Notes: generated by a model from the letters alone, not told the origin. 64,000 nucleotides of DNA from Megasphaera sp. UBA5897 (GCA_002431345.1 DJEN01000093.1:16479-80478); one strand, 5' to 3'. Counted from the first letter of the stretch, positions 33,928-43,606 are shown. Numbers and translations: made by a program.

Positions 33928-34860
33928 TTATACATGAAATGAAGATATAGGCGAAGCGGTCTGCTCCGTTTCTTCATCTGCCAGTATATGGAGTAAGCGT
34001 TCCAGTTCTTCTTCCGATGTAAAAGCAATTTCAATTTTTCCCTTTTTTTTATTGCGGCCCAACCGAATGGCTACACTCGTACCCAAGTGCATTTTCATCC
34101 GGTCCTGCACAGCTTCCAAATAGGCATCCGGTTTGGCTGATTCTTTGGGCTGTTCGTCTGCCGTCAGCAGTTTTTTGACATACGCTTCTACCTGACGGGC
34201 CGACAACTCATGATCCATAATATAAATAGCTGCATCATGCTGCTGCACAGTATCTGTAAGCCGCAGCAATGGCCGCGCCTGTCCCATGGAAAGGCGTCCT
34301 TCCGTAATGCACTGCTTGATTTCATCTGGAAGCTGCAAAAGACGCATCATGTTTGCTATATGGGCCCTGCTCTTACCTACTTTTTCTGCTGCCTGTTCCT
34401 GTGTCAAATGAAATTCGTCAATCAGCATTTGATAGGCTGCGCCTTCTTCAATGGCATCCAAATCTTCACGCTGTAAGTTTTCAATCAGAGCGATTTCAGC
34501 CGCTGTATCGGGGGCAAAACTTCGAATAACAGCCGGTATGGTTACAAGGCCGCATAATTTCGCTGCACGCAGTCTTCGTTCCCCTGCAATCAATTCGTAG
34601 CGTCCGGCTTCTTTTTTCTGCACGACAATCGGCTGAATCACGCCGTACTGCCGAATCGATGAAGCCAGCGTTTCCAGAGCTTCTTTCTGGAAAACCCGCC
34701 GCGGCTGTTTTGGATTGGGATAAACGGCATCTACAGCGATTTCCACTGGCGTTCCTTCCTGCTTTTCCGGATGTTCTGCACGGCTTTCATTCAATCCCAG
34801 GACCTTTAGCCTGCTTCCCAAAGCAGTACTCATCCCCAGTCCCTTCTTTTTAGCCGACAC
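33928..34860 (-). CDS. parB: Chromosome-partitioning protein ParB (Spo0J)
   Basis: A 310-residue CTP-dependent DNA clamp. The CTP-binding boxes (PNPKQPRR, then ELIAGERRLRAAK) are at about residues 48-100; a helix-turn-helix for parS recognition (LTQEQAAEKVGKSRAHIANMM) follows near 155, and a C-terminal dimerisation domain ends the protein. It starts at a GTG that overlaps the end of parA by 11 bases, with GAGGTG upstream. I found no TGTTTCACGTGAAACA-type parS site in this window. Confidence 0.95.
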   Translation of the reverse strand: MSAKKKGLGMSTALGSRLKVLGLNESRAEHPEKQEGTPVEIAVDAVYPNPKQPRRVFQKEALETLASSIRQYGVIQPIVVQKKEAGRYELIAGERRLRAAKLCGLVTIPAVIRSFAPDTAAEIALIENLQREDLDAIEEGAAYQMLIDEFHLTQEQAAEKVGKSRAHIANMMRLLQLPDEIKQCITEGRLSMGQARPLLRLTDTVQQHDAAIYIMDHELSARQVEAYVKKLLTADEQPKESAKPDAYLEAVQDRMKMHLGTSVAIRLGRNKKKGKIEIAFTSEEELERLLHILADEETEQTASPISSFHV

Positions 34861-35626
34861 GGCGAATCACCTCTCTTGCCAATTTTTTATATACTTCTGC
34901 CCCTTTGGAATGGGGATCATAAATAGTAATCGGTTCACCGTGGCTCGGAGCTTCGCCAAGCCGGACATTCCGCGGAATAATTGTTTTAAAAACCTGTCCG
35001 CTGAAATATTTTTTTACTTCTTCCGTCACTTGAATGGATAAATTGGTACGGCCGTCATACATTGTCATCAAAAGTCCCAATAGATGCAGCTTGTCATTCA
35101 AGTTGCCGCGTATCATTTCCACCGTCTGCATCAGCTGTGCCAAGCCTTCCAATGCATAAAACTCACACTGTACGGGAATCAGCACAGAATCTGCCGCCAC
35201 TAAAGCATTGATCGTCAGCAGTCCCAACGACGGGGGGCAGTCAATAATGACGTAATCATACGGTTTTTTCACTGTTTGCAAATAGTCATACAATACATTT
35301 TTCAGCACATGTTCTCGTTTATCTATGCTTACTAATTCTACAGCAGCTCCGGCTACATCCATCGTGGCCGGAACAACAGCCAGTTTTTTTATCATCGTTT
35401 TTTGAACAACTTCCGTCATAGGCGTTTGCTCTATGAGGCAGTCATATACATTCTTTGTCAGGCTGGTTTTATCAATGCCCAAGCCGCTGGTAGCATTGCC
35501 CTGCGGGTCCAAATCGACAAGCAGCGTCCTCTTGCCGCAATCGGCCAGACATGCACTTAAACTAATCGCTGTCGTCGTCTTCCCAACGCCGCCTTTTTGG
35601 TTCGTTACGGCAATGATATGTGTCAA
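34850..35626 (-). CDS. parA: Chromosome-partitioning ATPase ParA (Soj)
   Basis: A 258-residue deviant Walker ATPase. KGGVGKTTT near residue 12 includes the signature lysine; LVDLDPQGNATSGLG and IIDCPPSLGLLT are the other nucleotide motifs. It drives partition together with ParB. I start it at the TTG at 35626, six bases after GAGGTG; a GTG at 35635 would sit inside that site. It is the first gene of the run parA-parB-DUF4446-M23. Confidence 0.95.
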   Translation of the reverse strand: MTHIIAVTNQKGGVGKTTTAISLSACLADCGKRTLLVDLDPQGNATSGLGIDKTSLTKNVYDCLIEQTPMTEVVQKTMIKKLAVVPATMDVAGAAVELVSIDKREHVLKNVLYDYLQTVKKPYDYVIIDCPPSLGLLTINALVAADSVLIPVQCEFYALEGLAQLMQTVEMIRGNLNDKLHLLGLLMTMYDGRTNLSIQVTEEVKKYFSGQVFKTIIPRNVRLGEAPSHGEPITIYDPHSKGAEVYKKLAREVIRRVG

Positions 35627-35816
35627 CACACCCACCTCATTCCATGATTCATCAGATATTTAAAGTCTATATTATAGTATAGCATAGACAGTACGGCGTA
35701 GCCAGTACTCAACCCCACAAGATAGCATAAGTTTTTCACTTTTTTTATGGTATAATAAACATGCTCGATATACTAGTACAACATACTGCCATTTTATAGG
35801 AAAGGATGTTTTTTTC

Positions 35817-36470
35817 ATGCCGCTTTATACACCTAAATTAACACATATCAACAGTCAAATCGTACAGCAATATGTTGAACAGCGCAGCCAGGATGATGTA
35901 GATTCCGCCGTCATTCTGTCTGCCTGCAGTACCGTACTGCATCTTGCCAAACCGCAGGCTGTTTTTCAGCAAGTATTCTATGACAGCGCTTCACAGCATA
36001 TATTATGCAATACACCGTTTCATTTCAAAAGCCAGCAGCTTCTGCCGTATTTGGAACAGGCTCATATTATTTTAAGCAGTGCCGTTACCCTCGGCATGGC
36101 TGTAGAAAAAGAAATCGACGGCTGTTTTCTTGCCAAAGACTTTGCCAAGGGCATTGCGCTTGATTCTGCAGCCACTGTCGCAGCCGGACAACTGCTGGAT
36201 GTATTCACACAGTATATAAAAGAAGTCTGTGAACCCAAAGGATATAAAATTATCTGGCGTTTCAGCCCTGGCAATGGTGATTGGCCGGTCAGCCAGCAAA
36301 CCGATGTCGCCAGTGCTGCCGGAGGCAGTCAAATCAATCTGTCCATAACAGCCGGAGGCATGCTCAATCCCCGCAAATCCCTGACTGCATTATTCGGACT
36401 GCACAGTACAGAAAGCGGCTGCAGCGGCAGTTGTGCCGGCTGCGCACTTTCCGGTCATTGCCACGAATAA
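35817..36470 (+). CDS. Free-standing MetH activation-domain-like protein with Cys-rich tail
   Basis: A 217-residue protein resembling the reactivation domain of cobalamin-dependent methionine synthase. The SAM-binding RFSPGNGDWPVSQQ segment near residue 142 and the INLSITAGGMLNP segment near 175 are characteristic. It probably reductively methylates a corrinoid carried by a separate protein. The tail has five cysteines in CSGSCAGC-x4-HC-like spacing, which could hold a cluster or zinc and is not part of the MetH domain. It stands alone on the plus strand with GGAAAGGATG upstream and a terminator behind. Confidence 0.83.
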   Translation: MPLYTPKLTHINSQIVQQYVEQRSQDDVDSAVILSACSTVLHLAKPQAVFQQVFYDSASQHILCNTPFHFKSQQLLPYLEQAHIILSSAVTLGMAVEKEIDGCFLAKDFAKGIALDSAATVAAGQLLDVFTQYIKEVCEPKGYKIIWRFSPGNGDWPVSQQTDVASAAGGSQINLSITAGGMLNPRKSLTALFGLHSTESGCSGSCAGCALSGHCHE

Positions 36471-36522
36471 AGATACGTCCGGCAGTCTCTTAAAATCCCG
36501 GCCCATTCTCATACTATATAAT

Positions 36523-36571
36523 AAACCCCTGTCTGCAAACTGCGTTTTGCCTACGCTGCAGACAGGGGTTT
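36523..36571. terminator. Two-way terminator between the MetH-activation-like gene and pepD
   Basis: AAACCCCTGTCTGCA (36523-36537) pairs perfectly with its complement (36557-36571); the A and T flanks let it serve both convergent genes. Confidence 0.85.
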
Positions 36572-36588
36572 GGTATTTACAACCGGTT

Positions 36589-38040
36589 TTATTTGGTTAA
36601 TTTAGGCAACGTTCCTGCAATAATGCGGACGATAAGTGCTACGGTATCGAGTTCTACCGCTTCATCTGCACTGTGAATATCGTTGTTGTTCGGACCAATA
36701 GACACGATGTCGAGGTTTGGATTCATGGAATAGAAGTACCCTGTTTCCAAGCCGCCGTGCATTGCTTCGATACGCGCCGCTTTCCCTGCTTCCTCTTTAT
36801 ACACTTCTGCAACAAGCGGTACCAGTGTGCTGTGCGGATTTTCCGTCCAAGCCGGTTCCGGTGAAGCAATGTCTATTGTGAAACCTGTCAGTTCGGCATA
36901 TACAGGCAGTGTTTCTGCCAATTCACGAAGGCGGGCGTCGGAAGAAGACCGCGGGAAATACTGGAATACAACCTGTGTGTCTGTCGTTTCAATCGTGCCG
37001 ATATTGGCAGACAAATCCGGCAGCTTAGGCAGCGTCTGGTTCATGGCAAAGACGCCGCAGTGAAGAATAGACAAGAGCTGTACCAATGCCTGCGTATCTG
37101 CCGGTGAAAATACGCGTGCCGGCATAGCCGTTTTTTCTACAACAAAATCAGCTGTTTTTTCTACTTCACCATAAATGAAGGCAAATTCTTTTTTAGTCTG
37201 AGCCAAAACCTGCTGTACCGTATCCATATCGCCATCATTCAGCGTAATAACAGCCGTGGCTGCCGCTGGAATGGCGTTGGCTGCATTGCCGCCGTTCATA
37301 GATGCCAACGTATACGCAACACCGGCCCGGCGGAGACGCAGCAGGAAATATGCCAATGCCTGAATAGCGTTGCTCTTTCCACAATTAATGGTTTCGCCGG
37401 AGTGGCCGCCTGCAAAATGCTTCGTCATGACCATAAGTGCCGTATTACCTGCCGGTTTTTGCCAAGAAATCGTTTTGCTGAAGTGTGTATGAACACTGCC
37501 GGCAGAAGCGACGCAAAGCACATCAATGGATTCTGAATCGCAGTTGATAATATACTTGGCATCCTGAACATACTTGGGATCCAAATGCGTAGCACCGGTC
37601 ATGCCCGTTTCTTCATCTACCGTAAAAATAAGGCGCAGCGGACCATGTGCCGTATCCTGCTGAATCAGATACAGTGCAATGGCAATGGCAATGCCGTCGT
37701 CAGCACCCAGACTTGTGCCGTCTGCATGAAGAATGTTGCCTTCACGCACGAGTTTAATTTCACTGGTCAGCGGGTCATAGTCTACACCGGGCTTGGCAAC
37801 ACACACCATATCCATATGTCCCTGAATAATTGTCAGCGGGTAAGCTTCACAGCCTGTTGTTGCCGGTACGTCGGCAATGACATTGTATACTTCGTCCTGT
37901 ACGACATGCTGAATACCCAATTCGTGAAGACGGCTGACAATATAATCACTTACTTGTTTTTCATGATGTGACGGCCGCGGGCATTTGGCCAATCCTGCAA
38001 ATTCCTGCAGTACGCCGTCAATGATTTCTTTATCTTTCAT
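36589..38040 (-). CDS. pepD: Aminoacyl-histidine dipeptidase (PepD)
   Basis: A 483-residue M20-family zinc peptidase that cleaves Xaa-His dipeptides such as carnosine and other small dipeptides. Metal-site motifs are GHMDMV near residue 80, DGTSLGADDGIA near 120, DEETGMTGA near 150, and the late MHGGLETGYF near 440. The characteristic HFAGGHSG segment is in the lid domain. The ATG has AAGGAGGAATAC upstream. A possible remnant of a paralogue's end lies upstream (38118-38191). Confidence 0.94.
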   Translation of the reverse strand: MKDKEIIDGVLQEFAGLAKCPRPSHHEKQVSDYIVSRLHELGIQHVVQDEVYNVIADVPATTGCEAYPLTIIQGHMDMVCVAKPGVDYDPLTSEIKLVREGNILHADGTSLGADDGIAIAIALYLIQQDTAHGPLRLIFTVDEETGMTGATHLDPKYVQDAKYIINCDSESIDVLCVASAGSVHTHFSKTISWQKPAGNTALMVMTKHFAGGHSGETINCGKSNAIQALAYFLLRLRRAGVAYTLASMNGGNAANAIPAAATAVITLNDGDMDTVQQVLAQTKKEFAFIYGEVEKTADFVVEKTAMPARVFSPADTQALVQLLSILHCGVFAMNQTLPKLPDLSANIGTIETTDTQVVFQYFPRSSSDARLRELAETLPVYAELTGFTIDIASPEPAWTENPHSTLVPLVAEVYKEEAGKAARIEAMHGGLETGYFYSMNPNLDIVSIGPNNNDIHSADEAVELDTVALIVRIIAGTLPKLTK

Positions 38041-38117
38041 AATTTGTATTCCTCCTTAAAAGCTGGCTTTATAGTCCGAATGTATTATATCATATATCTC
38101 TATACTATATATCTTCA

Positions 38118-38191
38118 ACTATCTTAATTTGGGCAGCGTACCAAATATATAATCAAATTTTTCACCATCATCAAGCGAAATAACGTCGTAC
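38118..38191 (-). pseudogene. Possible decayed 3' end of a pepD paralogue
   Basis: Translated on the minus strand this ends FDYIFGTLPKLR then stop. The intact pepD downstream ends IIAGTLPKLTK then stop. The shared GTLPKL at the same distance from the stop, with about 16 of 19 matching bases, suggests a remnant of a duplicated pepD. Upstream the frame is closed by stops. Confidence 0.3.
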
Positions 38192-38200
38192 CTTTGAAGC

Positions 38201-38236
38201 TGTCTGATACCTTTCTATCAGGCATCTCTTTTTTTT
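38201..38236 (+). terminator. Plus-strand terminator with no gene in front
   Basis: TGTCTGATA (38201-38209) pairs with TATCAGGCA (38216-38224, one G-U), followed by TCTCTTTTTTTT. No plus-strand gene precedes it, so it may be left over from a lost gene, or end a short RNA. Confidence 0.6.
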
Positions 38237-38516
38237 GATGGAATTTTTTTATCTTTTATTGCAAAAATCATCTTTCTATATACTTTAGAGAATGTTATAA
38301 TTAATTTTATGTATGGTTATTTATTCGATAAGACCATCTGTAGTTCTTGCATTGCTGCGCATATCCATCTGTTATTTTCCCATTTTTTACGTATTTCATA
38401 CGCTGCGTTGATGGAAATATTACAGAACCCGTATAGTATGCAGTAGGTATTACTATCTATAGTTTTTTTTGCGTATTTTGTGTTGTATTGATGAATACAG
38501 GAGGATTTTACTTACT

Positions 38517-39242
38517 ATGAAAAACTTTGCTCATCGCGGCTTTAGCGGCAAGTATCCGGAAAACACGATGCTTGCCTTTCAAAAAGCTTTGGAAATCGGT
38601 GCAGACGGCATCGAAATGGACGTGCAGCTTACCAAAGACCAGCAGCTCGTCGTCATCCATGACGAACGCGTAGACCGCACGACCAATGGTACGGGAAACG
38701 TGCGTGATTTTACGCTGGAAGAACTGCGCAAGTTGGATGCCTCATATATCTACACTGGTAAAATGGGCTTTAACGGTATTCCTACATTTGAAGAATACTG
38801 CAGCTGGGTCAAAGACACACCGCTTGTTACCAATATTGAATTGAAAACAGGCGTCTACCCCTATCCCGGCATTGAAGAAAAAGTCTGGGCTGTTTTGCAG
38901 CAATACCATTTGGAAGACAAAGTCATTATTTCCAGCTTTAATCATGAAAGTATTTTGCGCATGAAAGCGTTGGCTCCGAACCTCAAATACGGTCTTTTGA
39001 CAGAAACTTGGCTTATCAATCCCGGTGCGTATACCAAACAGGTCGGCGTTGCCTGCTATCACCCGTATTACGGCAGCTTGACGGATGAAGTCATTGCCGA
39101 AATTCAAAAAGAATGTATTGAAATCAATACATTTACAGTCAACGATGAAGCCAGTGTCAAACGCCTGCGCGACAAGGGCGTAGACATCGTAATTGGCAAC
39201 TTCCCGGATATGGTCAAACGCGTACTTAAAGGAGAACAATGA
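38517..39242 (+). CDS. Glycerophosphodiester phosphodiesterase
   Basis: A 241-residue cytoplasmic GDPD. The catalytic pair is in FAHRGFSGKYPENT (HRG...PENT) near the N-terminus; metal ligands are in GIEMDVQLTKDQ and VVIHDERVDRTTNG, with the later NIELKTG. It releases glycerol-3-phosphate from glycerophosphodiesters. The ATG at 38517 follows AGGAGG. Its stop overlaps the start of the alanine-type symporter, so the two are co-expressed, although a metabolic link is not obvious. Confidence 0.93.
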   Translation: MKNFAHRGFSGKYPENTMLAFQKALEIGADGIEMDVQLTKDQQLVVIHDERVDRTTNGTGNVRDFTLEELRKLDASYIYTGKMGFNGIPTFEEYCSWVKDTPLVTNIELKTGVYPYPGIEEKVWAVLQQYHLEDKVIISSFNHESILRMKALAPNLKYGLLTETWLINPGAYTKQVGVACYHPYYGSLTDEVIAEIQKECIEINTFTVNDEASVKRLRDKGVDIVIGNFPDMVKRVLKGEQ

Positions 39243-40597
39243 TGGACGGTTTAGAAGCGCTTGTAAAGTTGATTAACTCCTACTTGTGGGGAAAATGGCT
39301 TGTTTATGTTTTACTTTGTTTAGGTATTTTATATACGATTACCAATGGATTTATTCAAATCCGGCATTTTAGCTTCATTATCCGCCGCACGCTCATTGAT
39401 TCGTTTAAGACACGGCATGAAGATAAAGGCAGCGGCTCCATTTCTACATTCAAAGCTATGATGGTTACACTGGCCGGCAATGTCGGCGGCGGCAACGTTG
39501 TCGGTGTCGCCACGGCGATTGTGTCCGGCGGCATGGGAGCTGTTTTCTGGATGTGGGTTGCCGCCTTCTTCGGCATGGCTCTCAAATACGGTGAAATCGT
39601 ATTGTCACAGATGTACCGCGGCAGAGACAAAGAAGGTAATCTTCTCAGCGGCCCTATGTATTATATCCGTGACGGGCTTAAATGTCCTTGGCTGGGCGTC
39701 GTTATCGCCGTCCTCATGTGCATCAAGATGATGGGGGCCAACTTGGTACAGTCCAATACGATTTCCGGTATTTTAAATGCCAACTATGGCGTGCCCACCT
39801 ATATGACAGGCATTGTACTGATTATTCTGCTCATGTGCATTACTTTAGGCGGCTTAAAACGCTTGGCAAATCTGGCTATGAACTTGGTTCCGTCCATGTC
39901 CATTTTTTATATCGTCATCGGTATCTTAGTTATTCTGTTAAACATTCAGGCCGTACCACATATTATTGCCGAAATCTTCACGCAGGCATGGTCCTTTGAT
40001 TCGGTTGCCGGCGGTACAGGCGGCTATGTAATCGCCCAAGCAATGCAGTATGGGATTGCCCGCGGCATGTATTCCAATGAAGCCGGCGAAGGCACGGCTC
40101 CTTTTGCTCACGGCTGTTCTATTGTGCCGCATCCTGTCGATGAAGGCATTACCGGCGTCACGGAAGTTTTCGTTGATACGATTGTCATTTGTACGATTAC
40201 GGCATTGGTTGTCGGCGTTACAGGTATTTACCAGACCAATCATTCTGCAACCGTTATGGCTTTGGAATCCTTTGGTACTGTCTGGGCGCCTTTAAAACAT
40301 GCCGGTACGTTTGCCCTGCTCATCTTCTGCTTTACAACTTTGATGGGGCAATGGTGGAATGCTTCCAAAAGCTTTACCTATGCCTTTGGCGAAAAGGTTA
40401 CGAACGTGATTAAATACATCTTCCCGCTTCTTTGCATCTTAGGTTCTCTCGGCAAAATCAACTTAGTCTGGGGTATTCAGGACATGGCAATGGGCCTGGT
40501 CGTTATTCCGAACATGATTGCACTGCTCATTCTGTTCCCAAAAGTACGGGCAAAGACAAAAGAATATTTCAGCAATCCCAAGTATTATAAAAAATAA
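39239..40597 (+). CDS. AlsT/AgcS-type amino acid:cation symporter
   Basis: A 452-residue transporter of the alanine or glycine:cation symporter family, with about ten membrane spans. The family signature AGNVGGGNVVGVATAIV near residue 78 and the NEAGEGTAPFAH segment near 280 are clear. Glycine, alanine or a related amino acid moves with Na+. It overlaps the phosphodiesterase stop (ATGATG; AAAGGAGAACA upstream) and ends in a terminator. Confidence 0.93.
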   Translation: MMDGLEALVKLINSYLWGKWLVYVLLCLGILYTITNGFIQIRHFSFIIRRTLIDSFKTRHEDKGSGSISTFKAMMVTLAGNVGGGNVVGVATAIVSGGMGAVFWMWVAAFFGMALKYGEIVLSQMYRGRDKEGNLLSGPMYYIRDGLKCPWLGVVIAVLMCIKMMGANLVQSNTISGILNANYGVPTYMTGIVLIILLMCITLGGLKRLANLAMNLVPSMSIFYIVIGILVILLNIQAVPHIIAEIFTQAWSFDSVAGGTGGYVIAQAMQYGIARGMYSNEAGEGTAPFAHGCSIVPHPVDEGITGVTEVFVDTIVICTITALVVGVTGIYQTNHSATVMALESFGTVWAPLKHAGTFALLIFCFTTLMGQWWNASKSFTYAFGEKVTNVIKYIFPLLCILGSLGKINLVWGIQDMAMGLVVIPNMIALLILFPKVRAKTKEYFSNPKYYKK

Positions 40598-40610
40598 GCA
40601 AATAAAAAAC

Positions 40611-40652
40611 GGGGCTATGACAAATGAGGTTTCATTTTGTCACAGCCCTTTT
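40611..40652 (+). terminator. Terminator of the phosphodiesterase-symporter operon
   Basis: GGGGCTATGACAAA pairs with TTTTGTCACAGCCC (a near-perfect stem) followed by TTTT, 14 bases after the stop codon. Confidence 0.8.
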
Positions 40653-40763
40653 ATGATGCTGTTTTCATTGTATACGCTGCTGCACGGCAGTTTATTGGCT
40701 CCGAGCTTCAAACAAAAAACTAAAAACGTTTAAAGGAAGCCTTATATTGCAGCCTTTTCTTTA

Positions 40764-41351
40764 CTACCAACGCTGCCGCCACTGCCGGAACCATTCCGCC
40801 ATACCGTCAGATATCCAAAGTATATTCGTTGCCGCCTGCTTCGCCGTCCGGCTCTGACGAATGATGGCGGTACTGAGCGCGCCTAAGATAAACCCGCCTA
40901 TGACATCACTGAAGTAATGCAGGCGGCAGATAATGCGGGATGAACCTAAGACGACGCTCCAAATCAAAAACGGAATACCCCAGCCGTTTTTGCGGCTCAA
41001 GAGCATGAATGAAGCCGCCATGGCATTCATGGAATGGTTGCTGGGAAACGACGCATTGTCTTTATGCGGAATGAGGGGCAGGCAGTCAGGATGCCGGACA
41101 AACGGACGCCGGCGATGCCAAATATGCCCAATAATCCAAGATATTCCCGAGCCTGCCGCAACGGAAAACAAGCAGTAAAGCAGTGTCCGGCGCCGGTACA
41201 GCCGTTCCTGCACAGCCCCGGGGCGAAGCCATTCTATTATGCCGTAAAGCAAAAATAACATATAGCCAAAGCGGGCAATCCATGTAAATATATACTGTAT
41301 TCGTTTTTGATGCGTACTATACGCTTGGATGACTGCTAAAATATATTTCAT
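40764..41351 (-). CDS. PAP2-family membrane phosphatase (BcrC-like)
   Basis: A 195-residue membrane protein with about five spans. The phosphatase motifs are present in part: WHRRRPF (motif 1), FPSNHSM (motif 2) and SRIICRLHYFSDVIGG (motif 3). In the usual KxxxxxxRP of motif 1 the lysine position is Gly here. It probably acts on undecaprenyl diphosphate or another lipid phosphate at the membrane's outer face. The ATG follows GAGGTGAATCC. Confidence 0.82.
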   Translation of the reverse strand: MKYILAVIQAYSTHQKRIQYIFTWIARFGYMLFLLYGIIEWLRPGAVQERLYRRRTLLYCLFSVAAGSGISWIIGHIWHRRRPFVRHPDCLPLIPHKDNASFPSNHSMNAMAASFMLLSRKNGWGIPFLIWSVVLGSSRIICRLHYFSDVIGGFILGALSTAIIRQSRTAKQAATNILWISDGMAEWFRQWRQRW

Positions 41352-41546
41352 GGATTCACCTCATGTTGCACGACGCTGTTTATGTTATATTGGCAGTATA
41401 ACAAACTTTTCTCTGCCTGCCTAGAGAATATCTTTCATTGTATCGGCATTCATACACCTTTTGCTGCATATCCTGTTTGCAAATCAAAGCCATTTTGATT
41501 ACACTATACATGTTAAGCAAATCCATATCAGAAAGGGATTTTTTCT

Positions 41547-42863
41547 ATGTTAGAAGCTGGCATTCTCGGTATATTTTCAGGTTTTCTCATACTTAGTCTC
41601 GTATGCGGCATTTCGTTAGTCTGGGCACTGCTCGCCGGATTTATTCTATTTTTTTCTTATGGGATATACCGTGGTCATCCCTTTCATGAAATGCTTCATC
41701 TTTCCCTAGAAGGGATTCATACGACCAAAAATGTGTTAATCACCTTAGCCCTTGTCGGTATACTGACCGCGTCGTGGCGGATATGCGGCACCATTCCCTA
41801 CATCGTATATTATGCCGCCCAATGGTGTCATCCCACCGTAATTCTAACCGCTTCGTTTTTGCTGTGCGGTTTGATTTCCATGCTGATGGGGACCTCTTTC
41901 GGGACAGCTGCTACGATGGGCGTCATTTGCATGACCATGACAAACAGCATGCATATCCCGGCTGTATATGCCGGCGGTGCCATTCTCGCAGGTGTGTATG
42001 TCGGCGATCGCTGTTCCCCTATGTCAACCAGCGCACTGCTGGTCGCGACCATTACCCAAACAGATATTTTTAAAAATGTCGTCCTCATGATGAAAACAGC
42101 AGCCGTTCCCTTACTCGCGTCGCTGATTATCTATACGGCGTTGGGCATGTCACTGCCGGCAACAGAAATTACGTCTCATACAGCAGCCATTTTTCCTTGC
42201 TATTTCACTCTGCATTGGATAACGGCTGTCCCAGCTGTCTTAGTCATTCTCTTATCGTGCTGCCGTATTCACGTAAAATACATTATGCTCACCAGTATTT
42301 TGGCCGCCGGCCTCATTGCCTATACGTGCCAGCATATGAGCGTAATGGCTATTGGCTACGCATTTTTCTTCGGCTTTCATCCGAACAGCCCCCAACTGGC
42401 TCAGTTGCTGGATGGCGGCGGCATCCTGTCCATGGTGCGTGTATTGGCTATTATTTTTATTTCTTCCAGTTATGCCGGTATTTTCTCAGGTACTGGTTTT
42501 CTGCGGAATATTCAGTCATACATTCAGCATATAAGCGAAAAAATATCTCCTTTTGGCGCCATTTTGCTGACTTCCCTAGTAACGGGCATGATTTCCTGCA
42601 ATCAAACGCTCGCAATTATGCTTACGCATCAGCTGTGCCAACCGCTGGAACCGGATTCGCAGCGCATGGCAATTCATTTGGAAAATACAGCCGTCGTCAC
42701 GACACCGCTGATTCCCTGGGCTATTGCCTGCTCTGTAGTCCTGGCAGTCATCAACGCACCCGTTTCTTCTATCCTTACCGCCTGCTATTTATACGGCATT
42801 CCTTTATGGGATTTTATTCAAAACTATCACCGTCGGGCTACAAGTGTCGGCAAAACCACATGA
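41547..42863 (+). CDS. NhaC-family Na+/H+ antiporter-like protein
   Basis: A 438-residue transporter with about eleven spans. The signature GVYVGDRCSPMSTSALLVA near residue 150 is that of NhaC/MleN-type proteins (IT superfamily), which exchange Na+ for protons, sometimes together with malate/lactate. Two intramembrane polar motifs (MGTSFGTAATMG and SCNQTLAIML) fit this. The ATG follows AGAAAGGG. The last 26 bases overlap the end of the convergent SDR gene. Confidence 0.85.
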   Translation: MLEAGILGIFSGFLILSLVCGISLVWALLAGFILFFSYGIYRGHPFHEMLHLSLEGIHTTKNVLITLALVGILTASWRICGTIPYIVYYAAQWCHPTVILTASFLLCGLISMLMGTSFGTAATMGVICMTMTNSMHIPAVYAGGAILAGVYVGDRCSPMSTSALLVATITQTDIFKNVVLMMKTAAVPLLASLIIYTALGMSLPATEITSHTAAIFPCYFTLHWITAVPAVLVILLSCCRIHVKYIMLTSILAAGLIAYTCQHMSVMAIGYAFFFGFHPNSPQLAQLLDGGGILSMVRVLAIIFISSSYAGIFSGTGFLRNIQSYIQHISEKISPFGAILLTSLVTGMISCNQTLAIMLTHQLCQPLEPDSQRMAIHLENTAVVTTPLIPWAIACSVVLAVINAPVSSILTACYLYGIPLWDFIQNYHRRATSVGKTT

Positions 42864-43596
42864 TAATTTTTGCAGGAATACAGGCCGCGGCAAGGCGTCC
42901 CCACACAGCTATCCATCCCGGAGTAGAAACCATGCAGCCTTTTTGTATGTCATGCCAGGCACGCTTCGCCGTTTTCTGTGCTGTATCAGCAAAAGGATAC
43001 CGGCAAAAATGAGGTCCCCCATGGGTCTGTGAAGCAAGAGAAATAAATTCTGTATCTTTTACCCAATATGGGCAAACAGCCGTCACAGCGATTCCCCTGG
43101 GTTTTAATTCTGCCGCCAATGCCAGGCTGTACCGATACAAAAAAGCCTTTGTCGCAGCATATACATTCAAATACGGAATAGGCTGAAAGGCCGCCACAGA
43201 ACAAATTTCGGCGATGTGGCTGCCTTTTTTCATGTAAGGAAGACACAAACTCGTCAGGACAGCAGCTCCTTCGCAGTTCACACGTATCATTTGCTGTACA
43301 TCTTTTATAGGTATCTCTGCGGCCGCGCCAATGCGCCCCAAACCGGCAGCATATATAAAATAGGCAACTTCAGGCGTTTCCTGCTGCAATGCTTTTTTAA
43401 TAGACTGTATCGTATCTTCCCGGCAAATATCACCGGCAAACACGCGCACTTTAGTCCGCACCTGCTGCTGCAGTGCCAAGAGCCGTTCTTTGCGTCTGGC
43501 CGTGACCCAGATTTCATCCACACCGACTGTATCCAACAAGAAGACAAACTCTCTGCCCAAACCACTCGATGCACCTGCCGCTACAGCAATCTTCAT
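42838..43596 (-). CDS. Short-chain dehydrogenase/reductase
   Basis: A 252-residue NAD(P)-dependent oxidoreductase of the classical SDR type. The cofactor motif is AGASSGLGREF (residues 7-17); the catalytic Ser is in CSVAAF and Tyr-x3-Lys in VYAATKAF near residue 150. The substrate is unknown. The ATG at 43596 follows GTGAGGGATGCG and lies ten bases after the stop of the metallophosphatase, so they probably form an operon. Confidence 0.87.
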   Translation of the reverse strand: MKIAVAAGASSGLGREFVFLLDTVGVDEIWVTARRKERLLALQQQVRTKVRVFAGDICREDTIQSIKKALQQETPEVAYFIYAAGLGRIGAAAEIPIKDVQQMIRVNCEGAAVLTSLCLPYMKKGSHIAEICSVAAFQPIPYLNVYAATKAFLYRYSLALAAELKPRGIAVTAVCPYWVKDTEFISLASQTHGGPHFCRYPFADTAQKTAKRAWHDIQKGCMVSTPGWIAVWGRLAAACIPAKIIMWFCRHL

Positions 43597-43606
43597 CACG
43601 CATCCC

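Larger units (their letters stand above)
38041..38516. other. Intergenic region between pepD and the glycerophosphodiesterase gene
   Basis: It holds the divergent promoters of both genes (a TATGAT/TATAAT-rich minus-strand stretch near 38070-38090, and TATAAT at 38297-38302 on plus), a short minus-strand frame that may be a gene remnant (38118-38191) and a plus-strand terminator (38201-38236). I see no complete gene. Confidence 0.5.
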
